Of a stretch of 7,388 nt of DNA, positions 1-7,239 are shown piece after piece. Within the stretch, counting starts at the first letter, position 1; each line of letters begins with the position of its first letter. This stretch comes from Actinomycetota bacterium. Its GTDB lineage: Bacteria; Actinomycetota; Actinomycetes; Propionibacteriales; Propionibacteriaceae. The position numbers were made by a program, and so were the translations under genes. The notes below the pieces were generated by a model. That model did not search any database, was not told the origin of the DNA, and saw only the letters and a program-made list of their open reading frames with translations. The stretch spans positions 1-7,388 of the forward strand of contig JACRAA010000026.1 in assembly GCA_016213595.1 (NCBI GenBank), in the 5' to 3' direction.

Positions 1-383
1 AGGTCAGCGAGCCGAAGAAGCTGTTCGTCGGCGGACCCGTGTCGCCGAACGGCGCGATCTGCCTGGCGAGCCTCGCCGACGCCACCGTGGAGCCTGCCGG
101 CTGGCGCAAGCTGTTCCATCACGTGGGCCTGCTGCACCTCGACACCCCCGTCGAGATCACCCGCGGCGCGTTCGAGGACCTCCGGATCTATGCGGGCTAC
201 GCCGGCTGGGAGCCGGGACAGCTCGACGGCGAGCTGCTCCGGGGCGCCTGGCACGTGATCCCCGCCCAGTACGACGACATCTTCGGCCCGTCGTACGCCG
301 ACCTGTGGCAGAGGGTGCTGCGTCGCCAGGGCGGGGACATCGCGATGTACGCGACGTGGCCGGGCGACCTGTCACGGAACTAG
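1..383 (+). CDS. YqgE/AlgH family protein (UPF0301), 3' part
   Basis: The reading frame is open from the left edge and ends at TAG 381-383, so the 5' part is outside the window. The visible part is about 126 residues; family members are usually near 190. It carries the family hallmarks: an LFVGGPV segment near the left edge, then IYAGYAGWEPGQL, then GAWHVIPA, and near the C-terminus a VLRRQGG segment followed by a short tail ending DLSRN. The family is widespread, and members have been linked to alginate regulation in Pseudomonas, but no biochemical activity is established that I know of. An internal GTG at 39 could be mistaken for a start, but the conserved residues upstream of it in the same frame (KKLFVGGP) show that translation begins earlier. 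It is followed by an 82-base gap before mtrA and is probably a separate transcription unit. Confidence 0.9.
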   Translation, partial: VSEPKKLFVGGPVSPNGAICLASLADATVEPAGWRKLFHHVGLLHLDTPVEITRGAFEDLRIYAGYAGWEPGQLDGELLRGAWHVIPAQYDDIFGPSYADLWQRVLRRQGGDIAMYATWPGDLSRN

Positions 384-422
384 AGAGTCGTCATGCCCGG
401 TTCGTCAGCGTGCGCTGCGAGC

Positions 423-463
423 GTGCTGAAGGGACCAGGCTACGATCCTGGCTAGGGGGTGAG
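423..463 (+). promoter_or_regulatory. Candidate mtrA promoter and ribosome binding site
   Basis: A TACGAT hexamer at 441-446 fits an actinobacterial -10 element (TAnnnT). No convincing -35 hexamer lies at the expected 16-18 base spacing. A small inverted repeat (CCAGG 435-439, CCTGG 447-451) flanks the -10, so a regulator could act there, though five base pairs is weak evidence. Transcription would begin near 453, leaving a very short leader that holds the purine-rich AGGGGGTGAG stretch (454-463), which serves as the ribosome binding site for the GTG start at 466. The promoter call is inference from position and one hexamer. Confidence 0.4.
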
Positions 464-465
464 TC

Positions 466-1173
466 GTGAGCGAGACTCCGAATGGGCGCAGGATCCTGGT
501 CATCGACGACGACGCGTCGCTGGCCGAGATGCTGCAGCTCGTGCTGCGGCAGGAGGGCTTCGAGACGACGTGGTGCGCGTCAGGCGACGCCGCGCTCGAG
601 GTGTTCCGGTCCGTCCCCTTCGACCTCGTCCTGCTCGACCTCATGCTGCCCGGCCTCGACGGTGTCGCCGTGTGCCGAAGGATCCGCGCGGACTCGGGCG
701 TGCCCATCGTGATGCTCACGGCCAAGTCGGACACCGGCGACGTCGTCGACGGGCTCGAAGCCGGCGCGGACGACTACATCCCCAAGCCGTTCAAGCCCCG
801 CGAGCTCGTCGCCCGGGTCTGGACCAGGCTGCGGCGGCCGCCGGCGGAGTCGGAGACCGACATGATCCGTGTGGGCGACGTCACTATCGACGTCTCGGCC
901 CACGAGGTGAAGCGGGGGAGTGACACGATCGCGCTCACGCCTCTCGAGTTCGACCTGCTCCTTGCCCTCGCGCGCCGTCCGCACCAGGTCTTCACCCGGG
1001 AGAAGCTCCTGGAGCAGGTCTGGGGCTACCGACACGCAGCCGACACCCGGCTCGTGAACGTCCACATCCAGCGGCTGCGGTCCAAGATCGAACAGGATCC
1101 TGAGCGGCCGGAGCTCGTACTGACAGTTCGAGGAATCGGGTACAAGGCCGGTGGTGTCGCAGGAGTCCGGTAG
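466..1173 (+). CDS. mtrA: MtrA, OmpR-family DNA-binding response regulator
   Basis: This 235-residue protein has the full length of the family. The receiver domain spans about residues 8-122: acidic pocket D14-D15, phospho-acceptor D58 in the LLDLMLPG segment, T85, and K107 in the DDYIPKPF segment. A winged-helix DNA-binding domain covers about 135-230, with the typical LTPLEFDLL and VRGIGYK segments. In actinobacteria MtrA is the output of the MtrB-MtrA system and controls cell-wall hydrolases, division, replication-related promoters and osmotic responses; in Streptomyces it is also reported to act at nitrogen genes. The GTG start at 466 is preferred because a strong purine-rich site sits just upstream and the receiver domain begins at the usual distance. 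The 3' end overlaps mtrB by 23 bases, which points to translational coupling. Assignment to MtrA rather than another OmpR-type regulator rests on the mtrB and lpqB neighbours as well as the protein itself. Confidence 0.96.
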   Translation: MSETPNGRRILVIDDDASLAEMLQLVLRQEGFETTWCASGDAALEVFRSVPFDLVLLDLMLPGLDGVAVCRRIRADSGVPIVMLTAKSDTGDVVDGLEAGADDYIPKPFKPRELVARVWTRLRRPPAESETDMIRVGDVTIDVSAHEVKRGSDTIALTPLEFDLLLALARRPHQVFTREKLLEQVWGYRHAADTRLVNVHIQRLRSKIEQDPERPELVLTVRGIGYKAGGVAGVR

Positions 1174-2779
1174 GGGTCTCGACCAGGCGCGTCGGCTGCT
1201 CCGTGCACCGAGCCAGGCCTGGTGGGGCTCTCTGCCCTTGCGCGTCGTCGGCACGACGCTCATCGGCACGCTCCTCGTCCTCGTCCTGGGCGGCTGGCTC
1301 CTGCAGCAGCAGGCAGCTGCGGGCATCGAGAAGGGCAAGGTCGCCTCGTCCCTGGCCGAGGCCTCGACGGCGCTCGACATCATCGAAAGCTCGCTGCGGG
1401 ACTCGACGGGACCGGCGAGCACCACGGAGACGATCACGAGGGCCGCGCTCGGAGCGGTCGACCGCGGCTCCGTGGGCGGCCAGTACCAGGTACTGGTATC
1501 CCTTCCCACGTCGGACATCCGGACGGAGAAGCTGGACCCCTCGAGCGTGTCCAGCTCCCTACGGCAGACCGTTCAGGACTCCCTGAACGCCAGCGAGCCA
1601 CAGCTGTACTGGACGTCGACCCAGGTGCGCTATCTGGACGGGACCGACAGCGTCCCCGGCATCGTGGTCGGCGCTGTGGTCGGTTCCCCCGGCGCGAACC
1701 GCTATCCCGTGTTCTTCGTCTTCCCCATGTGGCAGGAGCAGCAGACCCTCCGCGTCGTCCAGCAGGCCCTCATCACGACCAGCCTCGCCGTCGTGGTCGG
1801 CATGATGATCATCGCCTACTGGGTCTCGCGGGCGGTCATCACGCCGGTACGGTCGGCCCGGCAGGCCGCCGAGCGGCTCGCCTCGGGACAGCTCGCCGAC
1901 CGGATGCCGGTGCGTGGCACGGACGACCTCGCCCGCCTCGCGGTGTCCATGAACTACATGGCGTCCGAGCTCCAGCACAGGATCCGGCAGCTCGAGGAGC
2001 TCTCCCGCCTGCAGCAGCGGTTCGTGGCCGACGTCTCCCACGAGCTGCGGACGCCGCTGACGACCGTACGGCTGGCGGCGGACGTGATCTACGACGGCCG
2101 CGAGAGCTTCCCTGCCCTCGAGAACCGCTCGGCGGTGCTCATGCGACGGGAGCTGGACCGGTTCGAGGCCTTGCTCGCCGACCTGCTGGAGATCTCGCGG
2201 TTCGACGCCGGAGCCGCTGAGCTCATCCTCGACGAGCAGGACCTGTGCGAGCTCGTACGGGCCGAGGTCGATGCGCTCCGGCCGCTCGCCGCGACCCGCG
2301 GGGTGGACCTGGAGCTCAAGCTGCCCGACAGCACCTGTGCTGCCGACATCGACCAGCGGCGGATCGGTCGCGTGCTGCGCAACCTCCTGACCAACGCGAT
2401 CGAGCATGGCGAGGGCCGCCCGGTCGAAGTCGAGGTTGCCCTGAACCAGACCGCGGTGGCCCTGACCGTACGTGACCATGGCGTCGGCTTCGACGCGAGC
2501 GACAGCCACAACGTCTTCGAGCGGTTCTGGCGCGCCGACCGGGCTCGCGCGCGGAGCATCGGCGGTACGGGCCTCGGCCTCGCGATCGCCATGGAGGACG
2601 TACGGCTGCACGGCGGCAACCTCGCCGCCTGGGGACGGCCCATGCGCGGCGCCCAGTTCCGGGTCACGCTTCCGCGACGTCACGGCACGACGATCGCGTC
2701 GTCGCCGCTTCCGCTCGTCCCCCGCGACCTGCCCCGGCGGCGTCCGGTGGCCAAGGCGATCGGCAGGTCCCCGACATGA
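1151..2779 (+). CDS. mtrB: MtrB, membrane sensor histidine kinase
   Basis: This 542-residue sensor kinase has, in order: a short cytoplasmic N-terminus; a membrane helix at about 30-52; an extracytoplasmic sensor region at about 53-203; a second helix at about 205-228; a HAMP linker at about 229-283; a dimerisation domain with the phosphorylated histidine H297 in FVADVSHELRTPL; and a kinase domain with N-box NLLTNAIEH (411-419), G1 DHGVGF (442-447), F-box around FERFW (456-460) and G2 GGTGLGL (471-477). All catalytic motifs look intact. It autophosphorylates and passes phosphate to MtrA. The last 30 residues are rich in proline and arginine and poorly conserved. The start is ambiguous between tandem GTG codons at 1151 and 1154, both inside mtrA; the ribosome site is weak, which fits coupling to mtrA translation. 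The stop overlaps the lpqB start in an ATGA (2776-2779). Confidence 0.96.
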   Translation: MVSQESGRGLDQARRLLRAPSQAWWGSLPLRVVGTTLIGTLLVLVLGGWLLQQQAAAGIEKGKVASSLAEASTALDIIESSLRDSTGPASTTETITRAALGAVDRGSVGGQYQVLVSLPTSDIRTEKLDPSSVSSSLRQTVQDSLNASEPQLYWTSTQVRYLDGTDSVPGIVVGAVVGSPGANRYPVFFVFPMWQEQQTLRVVQQALITTSLAVVVGMMIIAYWVSRAVITPVRSARQAAERLASGQLADRMPVRGTDDLARLAVSMNYMASELQHRIRQLEELSRLQQRFVADVSHELRTPLTTVRLAADVIYDGRESFPALENRSAVLMRRELDRFEALLADLLEISRFDAGAAELILDEQDLCELVRAEVDALRPLAATRGVDLELKLPDSTCAADIDQRRIGRVLRNLLTNAIEHGEGRPVEVEVALNQTAVALTVRDHGVGFDASDSHNVFERFWRADRARARSIGGTGLGLAIAMEDVRLHGGNLAAWGRPMRGAQFRVTLPRRHGTTIASSPLPLVPRDLPRRRPVAKAIGRSPT

Positions 2780-4473
2780 TCACCCGACGCACGGCCCTCG
2801 GCATCCTCGTCGCGGTCGGTGCCGCCTCCGGCTGCGCCACGCTCCCCACGACGGGAGCCGTCGTCAGCGAGCCCCGCCGCTCGCAGGCCTCCGATCCCGG
2901 TCGCGCCGCCATCGACCCCGACCCGCCGGCAGCCGGCGCGAGCCCGTCCCTGATCATCGACGGCTTCCTCCACGCCATGGCCACGTACCAGCCGGGTTAC
3001 CCGGCAGCACGCCAGTACCTCACGGCGGCGGCCAAGGGCACCTGGCGGCCAGAGGCCGGCGTGATCGTGTACGCGGATGGCAGCGCGCCCACGGTGACCG
3101 CGGACAAGGTCACCATGGAGGTGCCGCTCGTCGGGACGCTCGGCGCCGACGGTGCCTTCGACGCAGGGGGTGGGGCTCCCTGGAGCCACGACTTCGGACT
3201 GGTCAAGGAGAACGGTGAGTGGCGCATCAGCCACCCACCGGGCGGCATCCTCATGTCCCGCTACCTGTTCGCCTCCGGTTTCGTACGGCACGACGTGTTC
3301 TTCCTCGACCCCACCCGGACGACGCTCGTCCCCGACGCCCGCTACGTCGCGCGGGGCAACCGCACGCCGAGCACGGTCCTGAGGATGCTCGTCGCCGGAC
3401 CGTCGCCCTGGCTGGCCCCGTCCGTGATCACCGCGGTCCCGACGCAGACCTCCCTGATCGGCACCGTCATCGACGCCGGCGAGATCACCATCCCTTTCTC
3501 GGCGGTCCCCTCCAACGCGACGGACAGGTCCCTGATGTGCGCCCAGATCGGGCAGCTGCTACGGCAGCTCCCCGACGTCACCGGCTTCCGGCTCACCGCC
3601 CAGGGGGCGGCCGTGGACATCCCGGAGCAGCGGGCCGACGGGTCCATCCCCTTGTCCATGGCCGACAGGTACGACCCGCTCGTCACCCTCACCACCCAGC
3701 TGTTCGCAATGGGGGACGGCCACCTCGTGCGCGCTCCCGAGACCTTCGCGGGGACGGCGCGCGTCGTCAGCGGCGACTTCGGCTCCCAGACCTGGGACGC
3801 CAAGGCCGTGGCCGTCGGTGCGGACGGCATGGAGGCCGCGCTGCTCCTGGGGAACCAGATCATCCGCGGGACGGTCGAGGGTCAGGGCACCAAGTCCGTC
3901 CTCACTCGCGACGGGCTGCTTCGCCCCCAGTTCAGCCGCGACGGTGGCCTGTGGACGATGACGACAACGGGGGAGGTGTGGCGGGTCGACGCCGACCGTG
4001 CCACCCGTGTCGACGCCCCCGCGTTGGTGGGCCGTACGGTCATGGCGTTCCGCATCTCACCGGACGGCCAACGGATCGCCGTGGTCGCGCAGACGAACGG
4101 CAACCGCGAGCTCGGCCTCGTCCGGGTCGAGCACGGCACGAGCTTCGTCGTCGACGCCTGGCGGCCCGTGCCGCTCTCCCAGGACTCGACCGCGGTCGTC
4201 GGGGCGGTCGACGTGGGCTGGAGCACTGCGACGTCGCTCACGGTCCTGGTCGGTGTCGGGCGGCCGGCGAACGTGGTCGACGTCGACATCGACGGGGTCG
4301 TGCTTCACGACGACGGCAGGTCGGACGCGTGGCTGGCATCGTCACTGGCAGTGTCGGCCCGGGGGTCCCGCAAGGTCGTGGGCGACTCCAGCCAGGCTGT
4401 CTACCTGTACCAGGACAGCTTCCGGTGGATCCGGCTCGCCGGGAAGCTCACGGCCCCCTCGTACCCCGGCTGA
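2776..4473 (+). CDS. lpqB: LpqB, lipoprotein partner of MtrB
   Basis: This 565-residue protein begins with a lipoprotein signal peptide: charged start with R4-R5, hydrophobic stretch to about residue 18, and a lipobox SGC with the lipidated cysteine at C20. The mature protein has an LpqB-type N-terminal region (about 50-175), a GerMN-like domain (about 195-290, including VLRMLVAGPS and the ITIPFSAVP strand), and a C-terminal repeat-rich region (about 320-560) expected to form a beta-propeller, with ISPDGQRIAVV (427-437) resembling a propeller repeat. In mycobacteria LpqB interacts with the sensor domain of MtrB and modulates MtrA phosphorylation. It is anchored on the outer face of the cytoplasmic membrane. 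The start shares ATGA with the mtrB stop, so the two are translationally coupled and should be made in step. The TRRTAL residues 3-8 resemble a twin-arginine signal, but ordinary Sec export is equally possible. Confidence 0.95.
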   Translation: MITRRTALGILVAVGAASGCATLPTTGAVVSEPRRSQASDPGRAAIDPDPPAAGASPSLIIDGFLHAMATYQPGYPAARQYLTAAAKGTWRPEAGVIVYADGSAPTVTADKVTMEVPLVGTLGADGAFDAGGGAPWSHDFGLVKENGEWRISHPPGGILMSRYLFASGFVRHDVFFLDPTRTTLVPDARYVARGNRTPSTVLRMLVAGPSPWLAPSVITAVPTQTSLIGTVIDAGEITIPFSAVPSNATDRSLMCAQIGQLLRQLPDVTGFRLTAQGAAVDIPEQRADGSIPLSMADRYDPLVTLTTQLFAMGDGHLVRAPETFAGTARVVSGDFGSQTWDAKAVAVGADGMEAALLLGNQIIRGTVEGQGTKSVLTRDGLLRPQFSRDGGLWTMTTTGEVWRVDADRATRVDAPALVGRTVMAFRISPDGQRIAVVAQTNGNRELGLVRVEHGTSFVVDAWRPVPLSQDSTAVVGAVDVGWSTATSLTVLVGVGRPANVVDVDIDGVVLHDDGRSDAWLASSLAVSARGSRKVVGDSSQAVYLYQDSFRWIRLAGKLTAPSYPG

Positions 4474-4491
4474 TCCAGCGCGCGATCTGGC

Positions 4492-4519
4492 TCATCCACA
4501 GCCGACCCGTCCATCCACA
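4492..4519 (+). promoter_or_regulatory. Pair of DnaA-box-like nonamers in the lpqB-comF gap
   Basis: The 72-base gap 4474-4545 contains the eight-base direct repeat ATCCACAG at 4494-4501 and 4513-4520. Read as nonamers these are TCATCCACA (4492-4500) and CCATCCACA (4511-4519), with one and two mismatches to TTATCCACA. Both fit the relaxed actinobacterial DnaA-box form as I recall it (pyrimidine, pyrimidine, variable base, then TCCACA). They have the same orientation and lie 19 bases apart. DnaA binding is inference only; two similar short words in a GC-rich gap can arise by chance. No clear promoter for comF is visible in this gap. Confidence 0.35.
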
Positions 4520-4545
4520 GGGCTGCGGCGACGTGACGAGTTCCG

Positions 4546-5271
4546 ATGCCGGCCGCCCATGGTCGTGGTGTGAGCTGGATGGATGTGGCAGCCGACCTGC
4601 TGCTGGGGGCGAGCTGTCCGGGGTGCGGCACCCCCGGGTGGGCGATCTGCCTGCCGTGCCGAGAAACGCTGGCGGCGGGCTCTCCGTTCGAGGTCGTCCG
4701 AAGGGTCGATGCGTTCCCGGGCGTCAGCGCCGGGATGGTCTACGCCGGTCCGGTCCGACGACTCGTCGCCGCCCACAAGGAACGTCACGCGCGGGTCGCC
4801 ACGCCCGCACTTGCTGCACTGCTGGCCCAGGCCGTCTGCCACCGACGTCCCGAGGGACCCGTGACGCTGGTACCGGTCCCGTCAACCCGCAGGGCCGTCC
4901 GGCAGCGCGGGTACGACTCCGTCAGGCTCCTGGCGGAGTGTGCGGCCAGCCGCATGGCCGCAGCCGGGCGGTCGGTTCAGGTCGTACCGGCGCTACGTCA
5001 CGTGCGGCGCCTCGACGACCAGGCGAGCCTCGACACTGCGGCTCGCTGGGCGAACCTCCAGGGCGCGATGGCCGCCGAACGGCTGTACGGACCTGTGGTC
5101 GTCGTGGACGACGTCTGCACCACCGGGGCCACCCTGTACGAGGCGTGCCGTGCCCTGCGGGCAGCCGGGGTGGAGATGTGTGAGGCGTCGACGGTGAGCG
5201 CCACCGTGCTGCGCCGCGACCGTACAGACAGATCGGCCGGCCCGGCTGCTGCCGGACCGGCCGATGCCTGA
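4546..5271 (+). CDS. comF: ComF family phosphoribosyltransferase-like protein
   Basis: This protein, up to 241 residues, has a zinc-ribbon-like N-terminus with cysteines C24, C27, C35 and C38 (CPGCG then CLPC), the conserved VPVPSTRRAVRQRGYDSV segment (110-126), and a type I phosphoribosyltransferase PRPP loop, VVVVDDVCTTGAT (184-196). ComF proteins in naturally competent bacteria assist DNA uptake and bind late-competence helicases; in most actinobacteria the role is unknown, and no enzyme reaction is established. The start is uncertain: ATG 4546, GTG 4570 (residue 9) and ATG 4579 (residue 12) are all in frame and none has a good ribosome site. Family members usually begin about 12-15 residues before the first cysteine pair, which favours 4570 or 4579. 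It follows lpqB by 72 bases and probably shares its transcript. The last dozen codons encode an Ala/Gly/Pro tail that also forms a hairpin. Confidence 0.9.
   Translation: MPAAHGRGVSWMDVAADLLLGASCPGCGTPGWAICLPCRETLAAGSPFEVVRRVDAFPGVSAGMVYAGPVRRLVAAHKERHARVATPALAALLAQAVCHRRPEGPVTLVPVPSTRRAVRQRGYDSVRLLAECAASRMAAAGRSVQVVPALRHVRRLDDQASLDTAARWANLQGAMAAERLYGPVVVVDDVCTTGATLYEACRALRAAGVEMCEASTVSATVLRRDRTDRSAGPAAAGPADA
5232..5265. terminator. GC-rich hairpin between convergent comF and glnK
   Basis: ATCGGCCGG (5232-5240) is the exact reverse complement of CCGGCCGAT (5257-5265). After one C/A mismatch the stem continues with CCGG (5242-5245) against CCGG (5252-5255), closing a six-base loop CTGCTG. It lies in the last codons of comF and just past the glnK stop, so it can act on transcripts from both sides. 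There is no T-run on either strand; tail-less hairpins are common at actinobacterial gene ends. Only 8 bases separate the two stop codons, so some shared termination signal is expected here. Confidence 0.6.
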
Positions 5272-5279
5272 CCATGACA

Positions 5280-5614
5280 CTAGACGGCGATCTCGCCCTT
5301 CTCGCCGGTACGGATCCGGACGACCTCGTCGACGGTCGTGACCCAGATCTTGCCGTCTCCGATCTCGCCCGTCCGGGCAGCGTCGGCGATCACGCTCACG
5401 ACCTCCTCGAAGTCCCGGTCGGCCACGAGGATCTCGACCTTGACCTTGAGCACGAAGTCGATCGTGAACTCCTCGCCCCGGTAGATCTCGCTGTGACCGT
5501 GCTGTCTGGCGTACCCGGAGGCCTCGCTGATGGTCATGCCGCTGACGCCGTGCACGGCGAGGGCGAGCTGGACATCGGCGAGCCTGTGGGGCTGGACGAT
5601 GGCGGTGACGAGCT

Positions 5615-5618
<4 letters not shown>
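5280..5618 (-). CDS. glnK: PII nitrogen regulatory protein (GlnK/GlnB type) lacking Tyr51
   Basis: This is a complete 112-residue PII protein, the normal length. PII trimers bind ATP/ADP and 2-oxoglutarate and report nitrogen and energy status; next to amtB, the usual job is to plug the ammonium channel. Visible features are Q39, K58 and G87 (2-oxoglutarate site), the B-loop TGEIGDGK (83-90), and R101/R103 (nucleotide phosphates). The T-loop reads HSEIYRGEEF from 42 to 51: Y46 is kept, but position 51, the tyrosine uridylylated in E. coli and adenylylated in several actinobacteria, is phenylalanine (codon 5468-5466, TTC). Position 57, usually proline, is leucine. The ATG at 5618 overlaps the amtB stop (ATGA) and has a strong GGAGGAGG ribosome site about 6 bases upstream inside amtB. 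The frame stays open much further upstream, but that is only antiframe shadow within amtB. No adenylyltransferase gene (glnD) follows. Confidence 0.95.
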
Positions 5619-6946
<1,328 letters not shown>

Positions 6947-6969
6947 GCCCCGAATCCTCGGGTCTGACG

Positions 6970-7027
6970 GTTACGGCGTGCCGCGCTCTCTGTTACGGCT
7001 GTGTCACACGAGCGCCGTTCGTGTAAC
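6970..7027. promoter_or_regulatory. Phased GTnAC direct repeats, candidate GlnR/MtrA operator
   Basis: Read on the + strand, GTTAC occurs at 6970-6974 and 6992-6996 and GTCAC at 7003-7007. The starts are 22 and 11 bases apart, i.e. whole helical turns, with an n6 spacer between the last two. A further GTAAC at 7023-7027 is 20 bases on and out of phase. Actinobacterial GlnR sites are built from GTnAC and GAAAC half-sites with n6 spacers, and MtrA sites described in mycobacteria and Streptomyces resemble them (GTCACA-like direct repeats). The group lies 24-81 bases upstream of the amtB start and about 100-160 bases upstream of the proposed hpf start of transcription. No confident amtB -10/-35 pair was found, so whether binding would activate or repress cannot be told. 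Which protein binds is inference. Confidence 0.5.
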
Positions 7028-7098
7028 GACTTGTCGCACCCCTTTGCGGCCCACGCCTGGGGCGCGTCTGAGGATCTACCCCGAATCGCTCACGGTCC

Positions 7099-7127
7099 TG
7101 GTTCGCAGGCCATCTGAGGGCTAGCCT
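7099..7127 (+). promoter_or_regulatory. Candidate hpf promoter
   Basis: TAGCCT at 7122-7127 fits the actinobacterial -10 form TAnnnT. At a 17-base spacing the upstream hexamer is TGGTTC (7099-7104), a poor -35. Transcription would begin near 7133-7135, leaving a leader of about 105 bases. The rest of the 293-base divergent gap (6947-7239) holds the GTnAC repeats, this site and the inverted repeats before hpf; I see no small open reading frame with a convincing ribosome site in it. Confidence 0.35.
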
Positions 7128-7208
7128 CGATTCATGGCACCACCGGTTCGTCTCGGGTCTTCCCGACTCGGGCCGCGGAGGTGCCATTCGTGTCTCGTCA
7201 TCGAGGCT
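7123..7208 (+). repeat. Nested inverted repeat, probable structured hpf leader
   Basis: The outer arms AGCCTCGAT (7123-7131) and ATCGAGGCT (7200-7208) are perfect reverse complements. Inside them, ATGGCACC (7134-7141) pairs perfectly with GGTGCCAT (7180-7187) and, after one A/A mismatch, CCG (7143-7145) pairs with CGG (7176-7178). The enclosed 30-base loop holds a third small hairpin, TCGGG (7153-7157) with CCCGA (7162-7166), around a TCTT loop. The inner stem would be fully transcribed from the proposed promoter; the outer left arm overlaps the -10 and would be in RNA only if transcription starts further upstream. Candidate RNA motifs have been reported upstream of raiA/hpf genes in Gram-positive bacteria, but I cannot test a match. 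Alternatively the repeats act as DNA, as a dyad operator. Confidence 0.55.
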
Positions 7209-7239
7209 CGCTCAGCGGGCGCCAGATAGGGGAGGAACT

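Noticed and set aside
39..383. Treating GTG 39 as the start of a complete 114-residue gene
   Set aside because: The same frame continues upstream to the window edge and contains the conserved family segment LFVGGP, so the gene is 5'-truncated by the window.
407..426. Seven-base direct repeat AGCGTGC (407-413 and 420-426) upstream of mtrA
   Set aside because: It is short, GC-rich and 13 bases apart, with no resemblance to known MtrA or other regulator sites; chance is the simplest explanation.
1058..1066. DnaA-box-like ACGTCCACA inside mtrA
   Set aside because: The first base does not fit the pattern and the word lies in codons for conserved residues (NVHIQ); taken as coincidental.
1559..2683. 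Antisense open frame of about 374 codons across mtrB
   Set aside because: mtrB carries complete HAMP, His-kinase and ATPase motifs; the opposite frame has none.
3219..5183. Long + strand open frame (about 654 codons) spanning the lpqB end, the gap and most of comF
   Set aside because: It is out of frame with two well-supported genes, is dominated by Arg, Gly, Pro and Ala as expected of a high-GC shadow frame, and shows no domain motif.
6993..7187. Small - strand open frame (64 codons) in the amtB-hpf gap
   Set aside because: It covers the GTnAC and inverted repeats, has no ribosome site and has low-information Arg/Pro-rich content; regulatory DNA explains the region better.
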